Source: Chitinispirillaceae bacterium (GTDB lineage Bacteria > Fibrobacterota > Chitinivibrionia > Chitinivibrionales > Chitinispirillaceae). From it: 8,890 bases of DNA. Made by a program: the position numbers and the translations under genes. The first letter of the stretch is position 1. Every line of letters begins with the position of its first letter. The notes under the pieces are model-generated. The model was given only the letters and a program-made list of their open reading frames with translations. It had not been told where the DNA came from and did not search any database. Shown here one piece after another: positions 1 through 5,908 of this stretch. The stretch lies in assembly GCA_016926315.1 (NCBI GenBank), contig JAFGOU010000124.1, positions 1 through 8,890 on the forward strand, written 5' to 3'.

Positions 1-1614
1 GGCGATCGCCTTCTTCCGGCAGTTGTCCAGGGCGACGATGACGTTGTAACCGGCGTCCTCCTGGGAAATAAGCACCGGCCCCTGGTCTGCTTTCTTTTTC
101 ACCTTTTCGATCTCTTCCTGATCCATGCCGATCGTATCGATGAGGGGCTTGTAGGCGGGGAACTTGGTCATGTCCTGCATGGCCACGTAATCGTAGTTCT
201 CCGCCGCACGCTCGCAGTCTCCGAGCGCACCGTAAATTTCCGCGATATTATAGCGGAACTCGTAGATGCGCCACTTGTCATCCGGGAACTCCCTGAAAAA
301 GTCTTCATACCGCTTGATCGCTTTCTCGTACGCCGACTTGTCCTTCTTCTTCTGCGCGATGGCATGGTAATAAACCGCAATGGAGGCGATCGCTTTCCGC
401 ACTTCGTTGCGCGACCGCTCGATGACCGCCTTTTGATTGGAATTCCTCTGGAACCACTGGCTCGCGGGGCCGTACCCATCAACCAGTTTCTCGCGTTCGG
501 CGTTCGCTTTTTCATACTGGCGCTTGACAACGTAGCACTCTATAAGCAGTTGGCGCGCGATCGGCGCATCCTTATAATAAGGAAAACGGCCGAGAGCGGT
601 GGTCAGCGACTTGATCGCGTCTTCCCACTGGCCGTGGGTGTGGTTTTTCATGCCGATAGTATAGATGACCGTGTCCTCATAAGGCTTGTGCCCGAGCTTC
701 TGGAAATACTTGATCCCCTCTTCGCCGCCGTTTGCCATGTCCGAAAAACACACCGCCATGAACTCGATCGCCATGGCGCGGAATTCCTGCTTCTTGTACA
801 CGCCGGCATCGCATCTGTCAATATATGCCTGGAACAGCCCGATCGCCTTGTCAAAGTCCCCGACATTGTAATAAAGCTCCGCCTTGCGGTAATGCACCAT
901 TTCCCAGATGGCGATCTCCACCTCGCGCTCCTTGACCTTTTCAAGGTGTTTGAGGGACTCGGAGTTGTCGTGCTCGAGGTACGCCAGGTCGGACAGTTTG
1001 AAATGCGCCATCGAAGCGCGCGGGCACTGCCCGTATTCGTCGACGATTTTCGTGTATACCAGCCTGCAGCGGTCGATATCGCCGAGCAGCTGATAAAGAT
1101 TGCCCATCTGATAATACGCTTCGCAGTTCTTTGAAAACTCCGGGTACTCCTGCACGAGGTCTTCGTAGGTCCTGAGCGACTTCGAATAATCGGGCACCGG
1201 GTTGACCGGTTCGGGGCCGACCGGCTTTTTGTCCCACGCCTCCATCGCCTTTTCATACTCTTCGCGCTTCTGGATATACTCGTCGCGCGATTTGTCGTAG
1301 TACAGGGCGCCCAGATTATACAGGGCGTCCGCGCACCGCATCGTTTTCCTTCCCCCCTGACAGTCCTTGAGAAGGTTTTCCCACCGCGCGATAATTTCGT
1401 CAAGACTTTTACCTACCGGTTTGCTCTTCTCCTGTTCATCTTTCGCCCTGCCTTTGATCTTGTCCTCTTTCTCCTGCAGCTCCCTCAATTTCTTCTGAAG
1501 TTCCTGCAAACGTTTTTCATCGCTCTTGGCGGAATAAACCGGCATCGGAATGAGGATCGGCAAAATGAAAAATACCGTCCCCGTGATTGCAATTGCGCGT
1601 AAAAACTTCTGCAT
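1..1614 (-). CDS. Secreted coiled-coil/TPR scaffold protein (C-terminus off window)
   Basis: The reading frame is open for 538 codons from ATG at 1614 to the left edge with no stop, so the C-terminus is missing. Residues 1-29 form a signal peptide: the basic start MQKFLR, a hydrophobic core, and a likely cut after VYSA. Residues 30-65 are Lys/Glu-rich with LQELQKKLRELQEKE, a coiled coil. From about residue 95 helical TPR-like pairs follow, for example ALYNLGALYYDK, AYYQMGNLYQLLGD, RKAELYYNVGDFDKAI and YNIAEIYGALGDCERA. No lipobox and no further membrane segment are seen, so the mature protein is probably periplasmic. It carries ten cysteines (85, 94, 164, 183, 197, 268, 289, 360, 467, 532). 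The start is supported by a strong ribosome site, and the gene follows the barrel-TPR gene by 29 bases. TPR proteins scaffold protein-protein contacts; the partner is unknown. The coding call is secure, the function is not. Confidence 0.9.
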   Translation of the reverse strand, partial: MQKFLRAIAITGTVFFILPILIPMPVYSAKSDEKRLQELQKKLRELQEKEDKIKGRAKDEQEKSKPVGKSLDEIIARWENLLKDCQGGRKTMRCADALYNLGALYYDKSRDEYIQKREEYEKAMEAWDKKPVGPEPVNPVPDYSKSLRTYEDLVQEYPEFSKNCEAYYQMGNLYQLLGDIDRCRLVYTKIVDEYGQCPRASMAHFKLSDLAYLEHDNSESLKHLEKVKEREVEIAIWEMVHYRKAELYYNVGDFDKAIGLFQAYIDRCDAGVYKKQEFRAMAIEFMAVCFSDMANGGEEGIKYFQKLGHKPYEDTVIYTIGMKNHTHGQWEDAIKSLTTALGRFPYYKDAPIARQLLIECYVVKRQYEKANAEREKLVDGYGPASQWFQRNSNQKAVIERSRNEVRKAIASIAVYYHAIAQKKKDKSAYEKAIKRYEDFFREFPDDKWRIYEFRYNIAEIYGALGDCERAAENYDYVAMQDMTKFPAYKPLIDTIGMDQEEIEKVKKKADQGPVLISQEDAGYNVIVALDNCRKKAIA

Positions 1615-1617
1615 TAA

Positions 1618-1626
1618 CCTTCTCCT
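1618..1626 (-). promoter_or_regulatory. Ribosome binding site of the TPR gene
   Basis: The minus strand reads AGGAGAAGG three bases before the ATG at 1614. AGGAG itself lies seven bases from the start, close to ideal spacing. It is the best Shine-Dalgarno match in the window and fixes the start. It lies in the 29-base gap after the upstream stop codon, which argues for translation from a shared operon transcript with its own initiation. Confidence 0.8.
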
Positions 1627-1643
1627 CTTGCTTCAAAAAAGGC

Positions 1644-4091
1644 TTATTTCCGGGGCGCTTCTTTCTGCTGCTCCTGCTGTTCAAGTTTCCTGATCTCCGC
1701 TTCGATTCTCTCCCTCTCGGTCTGGATTTTCCCCAGATCTTCCCGCTGGCCCTCGATGACTTCCTTCGTCTTCAGCGTCTTCATCATGTTCGTCGCCTTG
1801 GCGAGCGCGTATTCGGCGTCGGCAATGACCTCGTCTTTCCGCTTGAAGAACCGTGAATGCGACTTTGCCAGGACCGTATAGTTGAAAAAATCCCTCGACT
1901 GCCTGGCATATTTATCAAACTCCGGCGCCAGTTCACTCCTCTCCTTCAGAACCACATTGGTTGGTTTTCTGAGGGTGTTCTTCTTGATCTTATCGGCTGT
2001 CGGCGCGAACTTATGGGTCTGGTCCTCGAACTCATTCCTCTTCTTCAGGAGTTCCCTTTCGGTGACAAAAGAGCGTTTGGCGGCAGTCAGGCACTGTTCA
2101 AGCGTATTGACCGCCTCGACATACCGCTTGAGCAGCATCTGAGCATAACCCTTGACGAGAAATGCCTCAGGAACAAGCGGCGACTCGGGATAATTCAGCA
2201 GCATGCGGTCGATCGTCTGATACGCCTCAGTGGGCCTGTTGACCTTCATCCACGACCATGCGGTAGCGAGCCGCGCCTCGTCCTGGTATAGCGACCCGTC
2301 AGGGATGCGGTTATACGCCTCTACAGCCTGGCGCAGCTTGTCGCCGGTTTCGAAATAGAGATGGCCGAGCTTCAGGTTGGCCGCGTCCTGAAGCAGCTGG
2401 TCTGACGCCTCCCGGGTGCTGTCCCTGGTGATCGTGCTGAGGTTCTGAATGGCGGCCTCTTCCTTGTTGTTCTCAATATTGATGATTGAGAGCGTGTACT
2501 GGGCATAAAGATATGCGGGATCCCCGGGCTTGATGCCCGAAAAAAGCTGTTCGGCGACGTTGTAGTTTTTGCGCTGGTACTGGATCTCCCCGGCAAGGTA
2601 GTCGGCATCGGTCCTGATGTCGCTCTCCGGATACAGGTTAATGATGAACGCGTGGTTTTGAAGCGCCTCGTCATATTTTCCCTCGCGGTAATCGATATAC
2701 TGCAGTCCGTAAATGTATCTCGACCGCTGTTCCGAGGTCGTGTATTCCTCCAGCGCTTCCCTGAATACTTCACGGGCGACATCGTTCATATACAGCTTGC
2801 TGTAGCAGTCACCCAGATACCATTTCGCCTTGTCGTTAAGATGGAAATTCGGGTACAGGGAAAGCACCTTTCCAAAGGCAAATCCGGCGTCCCAGTATTT
2901 CTCTGCCATGTAAAGACGCATCGCTTCGTTGTACGCGTCCATGGGAGCGAGAATAAGCCTGTCGTAGAGCCGTTTTGACAGTATCTGCTCCCGCGTCTGG
3001 CCGAAATCGGTGCCCACCTTCGCCATCATGGTGAAACCGCGCTCGTCCCTCGTATCGCCGCTCCAGTCAAGGAAGCTGTATCCCATGTGGAAATCAAAAT
3101 TGAGATAGTTTATCATCTCGGGCAGCAGGTAGATCAGGTTGTAATTGAACCCCACGTAGGGGATATTATTGTTGTTCCATCCGCACTTTATCCAGAGCTG
3201 GGGTGAGAACAGGTATTTGACATGGAACCCCGGACGCGCCGCAAGGAAAAGTTTATCGGCCAGGTTGGCTGCAGAATCCGTCTGAAAATTATTGAGGTAC
3301 TCATCCCAGTCAATAGCCTTGAATATGCTTACCAGCGCATTGTCCACCACGACCTCAACGTCCGTCACGACGTTATCGTTGAATCCAGCCCAGCGGAGCC
3401 CAACCCGCGCCCGGGTCACGACCATCTCCTGAAAATCGCTGCCGGCGCTGCTCCAGTCGATGGAGGTCGGCACGATATCCTGCAGGCATACGCTGATGCC
3501 CAGGTCGCCTATCATGTTCCGGTAATTGTCAAAAGGGTTCAGGTAAAAACCAAGGTCAAGCCCCGGAATTTTGCTGACCTTGAATTTTTCCGTTCTGTCA
3601 AACTGTCTTTCAAGACGGAGCTTCAGGTTGGCGCCCGCCGTCAGCCACGGCAGCAGCTTCACGCCGTAGGAGGGAATGAGCCACAGGTCTTCAAAGTAGA
3701 CATTTTCTCCCACGGTAACAGTCCCCCCCCCTGAGAGCGAGGTCTGCTGCACGCCGTTCTTGACCCAGAGACCGGTGATACCCACCGTATGGTTGCGGAA
3801 GAGAGGCAGCATAAAGCCCAGCTGCTGATATCCCAGGCCTTCCTGCAGGAGAGCGAAGCGGTACACCCCGATATCAAAGTGCTTCTGGTTTACGCGGTAA
3901 AGGAGGGCAGGATTGACGAGCGGTGATGCCCATTCGGAAATGCTCTGAATGAAATCGGCCTGAAAATACGGCGCAGCATACCCGCCGTCGCCCCGCAGCG
4001 CATGGACCTCGACGCTTCCCAGCAGGAACACCGTTAAACAGGGCACAACGAACCCCGCCCCATGCTTTGAACGAAAGACCTTTTTCACCAT
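1644..4091 (-). CDS. PorV/UPF0164-like outer-membrane barrel fused to TPR repeats and coiled coil
   Basis: This is an 815-residue protein with three regions. Residues 1-31 are a signal peptide ending VHA. Residues about 35-370 are rich in alternating aromatic/hydrophobic strands and begin with SPLVNPALLY, a pattern like the N-terminus of PorV/PorQ/UPF0164 barrels (FadL-like superfamily). Further strands include LGFMLPLFRNHTVGITGLWV and NFDFHMGYSFLDWSG. Residues about 385-675 are TPR-like helical pairs such as AKWYLGDCYSKLYMNDVA, ADYLAGEIQYQRKNYNVAEQ and AFLVKGYAQMLLKRYVEAV. Residues about 755-815 are a charged coiled coil ending in Gln/Glu/Lys. The likely topology is a barrel in the outer membrane with TPR and coil in the periplasm. 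The gene starts 15 bases after the OmpA-type gene and is followed 29 bases later by another TPR gene. It contains a G9 run. Barrel identity is by pattern only; a TraF-like or other FadL-superfamily barrel is an alternative. Confidence 0.88.
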   Translation of the reverse strand: MVKKVFRSKHGAGFVVPCLTVFLLGSVEVHALRGDGGYAAPYFQADFIQSISEWASPLVNPALLYRVNQKHFDIGVYRFALLQEGLGYQQLGFMLPLFRNHTVGITGLWVKNGVQQTSLSGGGTVTVGENVYFEDLWLIPSYGVKLLPWLTAGANLKLRLERQFDRTEKFKVSKIPGLDLGFYLNPFDNYRNMIGDLGISVCLQDIVPTSIDWSSAGSDFQEMVVTRARVGLRWAGFNDNVVTDVEVVVDNALVSIFKAIDWDEYLNNFQTDSAANLADKLFLAARPGFHVKYLFSPQLWIKCGWNNNNIPYVGFNYNLIYLLPEMINYLNFDFHMGYSFLDWSGDTRDERGFTMMAKVGTDFGQTREQILSKRLYDRLILAPMDAYNEAMRLYMAEKYWDAGFAFGKVLSLYPNFHLNDKAKWYLGDCYSKLYMNDVAREVFREALEEYTTSEQRSRYIYGLQYIDYREGKYDEALQNHAFIINLYPESDIRTDADYLAGEIQYQRKNYNVAEQLFSGIKPGDPAYLYAQYTLSIINIENNKEEAAIQNLSTITRDSTREASDQLLQDAANLKLGHLYFETGDKLRQAVEAYNRIPDGSLYQDEARLATAWSWMKVNRPTEAYQTIDRMLLNYPESPLVPEAFLVKGYAQMLLKRYVEAVNTLEQCLTAAKRSFVTERELLKKRNEFEDQTHKFAPTADKIKKNTLRKPTNVVLKERSELAPEFDKYARQSRDFFNYTVLAKSHSRFFKRKDEVIADAEYALAKATNMMKTLKTKEVIEGQREDLGKIQTERERIEAEIRKLEQQEQQKEAPRK
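3723..3731 (-). repeat. Nine-G homopolymer inside the barrel coding region
   Basis: Nine consecutive C on the plus strand are nine G on the coding strand, encoding Gly121-Gly123 of the barrel-TPR protein (context LSGGGTV, predicted loop or turn). Loss of one G would send translation into a frame that stops at 3659. Gain of one G gives a TGA eleven codons after the run. Either slip would remove nearly the whole protein. It is the longest single-base run I noticed in the window. Confidence 0.9.
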
Positions 4092-4097
4092 AGGAAA

Positions 4098-4105
4098 CCC
4101 TTTTT
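4098..4105 (-). promoter_or_regulatory. Ribosome binding site of the barrel-TPR gene
   Basis: The minus strand reads AAAAAGGG, ending six bases before the ATG at 4091. It fills most of the 15-base gap after the TAA of the OmpA-type gene. The match to Shine-Dalgarno is partial (AAGGG), but the spacing is good and no other start nearby is better placed. Confidence 0.6.
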
Positions 4106-4106
4106 C

Positions 4107-5609
4107 TTATTTAATTGGATTGACTTCGACCCTTCTGTTTTTCGCCCGGCCGTCCGGCGTATCATTGGGAGCGACCGGACGCGTCTTGCCGTACCCTTTC
4201 GCCACGATACGCCTCGAATTTATGCCGCGCTGGACAAGATAGTTCATCACCGATCTCGCGCGGTCGTACGAAAGCGCCATATTGTAGCTGTCGCCGCCCT
4301 GGTTGTCGGTGTGTCCGGATATTTCGACCTTAACATCAGGGAACGCTTCCAGGCTGTTGAAAACGTTCTCAAGCACATAATACGACTCATCGAGCAGCTC
4401 GGCGGAGGCGGTTTTGAAATTGACTCCCCTGAGAACAAGGGTCTGCTTTATCTCCTGCGGTTTTTCATCCTTGCACCCGTCCTCGTCCTTATAGCCGTTG
4501 ACCGTCTCAGGATCGTTCGGACACTGGTCAAGCGAATCGTTGATGCCGTCCTTGTCGTTGTCGGCGTCCGGACAGCCGTCGAGGTCCTGAAAACCGTCAC
4601 GGTCCTCGGGCTGGTCCGGGCACTGGTCCTGCGCATCATAGATGCCGTCACGGTCGTTGTCGTAGTCCGGACAGCCGTCCTGGTCCTCGAAATTGTCCTT
4701 GTCTTCAGGCACATCCGGACACTGGTCGACGTCGTCGGGAATGCCGTCGCCGTCGCGGTCGGTCGACAGCACCACCACCTGCTGCTCGGTGATGAGCCCG
4801 ATGTCGGTACCGTTTTCCCCTTTTCCCTTGCACGGCGACACCGGCTGGACATAGTAATTATGACCCGGATACCCTGCCGCTATGAAATTAGGCGGCCTCT
4901 GAATATTGTTCGGCTGCACCACGGCGTCGCCGTTCCAGGGAAGCCGGTTTTCAAAAATATTATTGTGAATAATGCGGGTCTTGTGACCTTCCGGCGACAC
5001 GAAAATCCCGTACTGCTTGTTCCTGGTGATGATATTGTTGCGGATGAGCACTTCGGAGCGGTGCGCGCAGAAAACGCCGCAGTACCCGTTCTCCATGATC
5101 ACGTTGTGATCGACGGAGGTGCGCGTGCTCCGTGCCGATTCGAGAAAGATGCCTGTCCATTCGTTACGGTAAATGATATTATTGTTGATGTCCGGCAGCG
5201 AAATGAGCGCATGGATACCCGCGCCTTTATTGTCGATGATGATGTTCCGCTCGATGACAGGCCGGGTGTTTTTGCACACGATGCCGGTGAGCCCGTTTCT
5301 GATGGTGAAATGGCGGATGACCGCCCCGTCGGCCCCGGTAACGCACGGCCCCTGCCGCCGTCCGTCGATGATCGTCCCTTTCATGTCCTCGCCCTCGAGC
5401 ACGACGTTGTCGGCGAGGGCGATATTCTCCCTGTATATTCCTTTACAAACAAATATCGTGTCGCCCGCGTCGCATTCGCCGAGCGCGGAATGGATGGTAG
5501 GAAAGTCGCGCGGAACCACGATCTTTCTTGCCGCCGTGGCACACACTGCCGCCATCAGCAGAAAGCACGATACGCGAACTGCTGTCATTACTGCATGTCG
5601 TTTTTTCAT
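4107..5609 (-). CDS. Secreted beta-helix / TSP3 / OmpA-type peptidoglycan-binding protein
   Basis: This is a 500-residue protein. Residues 1-27 are a signal peptide (MKKRHAV, then a hydrophobic core and ATAA); no valid lipobox surrounds Cys23. Residues about 30-245 look like a right-handed parallel beta-helix of the NosD/pectate-lyase-like type. They open with VPRDFPTIHSAL and AGDTIFVCKGIYRENI, then repeat turns such as NNIIYRNEWTGIFLE and NNIITRNKQYGIFV. Residues 284-381 hold three TSP3 calcium-binding repeats. Residues about 392-500 are an OmpA C-terminal domain with SGHTDNQG, LSYDRARSV and GRAKNRRVEV. Asp435 and Arg450 have the 15-residue spacing of the diaminopimelate-binding pair in OmpA-family domains, so cell-wall binding should be intact. 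The start at 5609 gives the better basic N-region, but no clear Shine-Dalgarno precedes it; Met8 is a weaker alternative. It is the first gene of the operon and probably anchors the assembly to peptidoglycan. Confidence 0.93.
   Translation of the reverse strand: MKKRHAVMTAVRVSCFLLMAAVCATAARKIVVPRDFPTIHSALGECDAGDTIFVCKGIYRENIALADNVVLEGEDMKGTIIDGRRQGPCVTGADGAVIRHFTIRNGLTGIVCKNTRPVIERNIIIDNKGAGIHALISLPDINNNIIYRNEWTGIFLESARSTRTSVDHNVIMENGYCGVFCAHRSEVLIRNNIITRNKQYGIFVSPEGHKTRIIHNNIFENRLPWNGDAVVQPNNIQRPPNFIAAGYPGHNYYVQPVSPCKGKGENGTDIGLITEQQVVVLSTDRDGDGIPDDVDQCPDVPEDKDNFEDQDGCPDYDNDRDGIYDAQDQCPDQPEDRDGFQDLDGCPDADNDKDGINDSLDQCPNDPETVNGYKDEDGCKDEKPQEIKQTLVLRGVNFKTASAELLDESYYVLENVFNSLEAFPDVKVEISGHTDNQGGDSYNMALSYDRARSVMNYLVQRGINSRRIVAKGYGKTRPVAPNDTPDGRAKNRRVEVNPIK
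4467..4760 (-). repeat. Three tandem 33-codon TSP3 repeats
   Basis: Three units cover residues about 284-315, 316-348 and 349-381. Each has the form DxDxDGxxDxxDQCP followed by an acidic stretch and DGCxD. Cysteines lie at 297, 313, 330, 346, 363 and 379, alternating 16 and 17 apart, as expected for a disulfide ladder. At DNA level TCCGGACAGCCGTC recurs at 4567 and 4666, exactly 99 bases apart. This is a calcium-binding spacer between the beta-helix and the OmpA domain. Confidence 0.9.
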
Positions 5610-5663
5610 AATTTCTACACAGCTGTATGGGCTTAAAGGGTGCGAAGCTTTACCATTGAGTCG

Positions 5664-5675
5664 GTCGGTTCCGAC
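5664..5675 (-). other. Small inverted repeat in the predicted operon 5' leader
   Basis: GTCGG and CCGAC are perfect arms around a two-base centre. In RNA this could fold as a four-base-pair GC-rich stem with a tetraloop about 55 bases before the first operon start codon. It is too small to be convincing as a control element alone and lacks a following U-run, so it is not a terminator. Confidence 0.3.
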
Positions 5676-5700
5676 GCGGGTCTTTTAAGAAATATGTAAT

Positions 5701-5730
5701 ATAATACTATCTGTCCGCTTTTCAAGTCAA
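5701..5730 (-). promoter_or_regulatory. Sigma70-like promoter of the envelope operon
   Basis: Read on the minus strand, TTGACT (5730-5725) is five of six to the -35 consensus. TATTAT (5706-5701) is five of six to the -10 consensus, with an 18-base spacer. Transcription would begin near 5694, giving a leader of about 85 bases to the ATG at 5609. Predicted from sequence only. Confidence 0.65.
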
Positions 5731-5735
5731 CTTGA
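5722..5735. promoter_or_regulatory. Candidate operator palindrome over the operon -35 box
   Basis: TCAAGT and ACTTGA are perfect six-base inverted arms separated by CA. The minus-strand -35 box (5725-5730) lies inside it, the position expected for a repressor that blocks polymerase. No transcription-factor gene is in the window and I cannot match the site to a known regulator. Confidence 0.4.
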
Positions 5736-5800
5736 TTTTCATCCGCTTATGTTAAAATCCACGTTCATAAAAAATATGGATTCCCAACCGTTCCGGCACT

Positions 5801-5830
5801 TTGATTACTGAGCGACTGGAAGCATATTAT
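5801..5830 (+). promoter_or_regulatory. Sigma70-like promoter of the metallopeptidase-propeller-barrel gene
   Basis: TTGATT (5801-5806, four of six to consensus) and TATTAT (5825-5830, five of six) are separated by 18 bases. Transcription would start near 5837, leaving a leader of about 72 bases. The -35 is weaker than that of the opposing promoter. Predicted only. Confidence 0.5.
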
Positions 5831-5891
5831 ATCTTTAATATTACGCTAACTAATTTTGTTAAAGCACGTTAACCGGTATACAACCACTGCC

Positions 5892-5908
5892 GGGGGGAAA
5901 CAGGTTTC
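5892..5908 (+). promoter_or_regulatory. Translation initiation region of the plus-strand gene
   Basis: Two purine-rich candidates precede ATG 5909: a GGGGGGA stretch ten bases away and AGG five bases away. The bases directly before the ATG also form GAAAC-AG-GTTTC (5897-5908), a short inverted repeat that would put AGG in a loop. The in-frame TAA at 5870-5872 and the lack of any other start after it fix ATG 5909 as the first possible initiator. Confidence 0.5.

Larger units (their letters stand above)
5610..5908. other. Divergent intergenic control region
   Basis: This 299-base non-coding gap lies between divergent genes and is visibly AT-richer than the coding DNA on either side. It contains one promoter-like pair per strand, a palindrome at the minus-strand -35, and a short GTCGG/CCGAC inverted repeat at 5664-5675 in the predicted operon leader. 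I see no terminator, small RNA or known riboswitch in it. Confidence 0.8.

Noticed and set aside
364..1134. A 256-codon plus-strand frame opposite the left-edge TPR gene
   Set aside because: The minus frame has a ribosome site, signal peptide and TPR pattern and is open to the edge. The plus frame has no recognisable domain and no start signal.
4467..4760. Regular DNA repeats that might suggest a CRISPR-like or satellite array
   Set aside because: The 99-base period is exactly 33 codons, the repeats diverge at synonymous sites and they encode TSP3 motifs, so this is a protein repeat.
4311..5636. A 441-codon open frame on the plus strand opposite the OmpA-type gene
   Set aside because: It mirrors the minus-strand gene, whose signal peptide, beta-helix, TSP3 and OmpA motifs are unmistakable. 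The antisense product is a Val/Arg/Asp-rich sequence with no domain, caused by GC-rich third positions.
5633..5656. A seven-codon upstream open frame (MVKLRTL) in the predicted operon leader
   Set aside because: No Shine-Dalgarno precedes it and its peptide has no attenuation-like codon run; such short frames are expected by chance.
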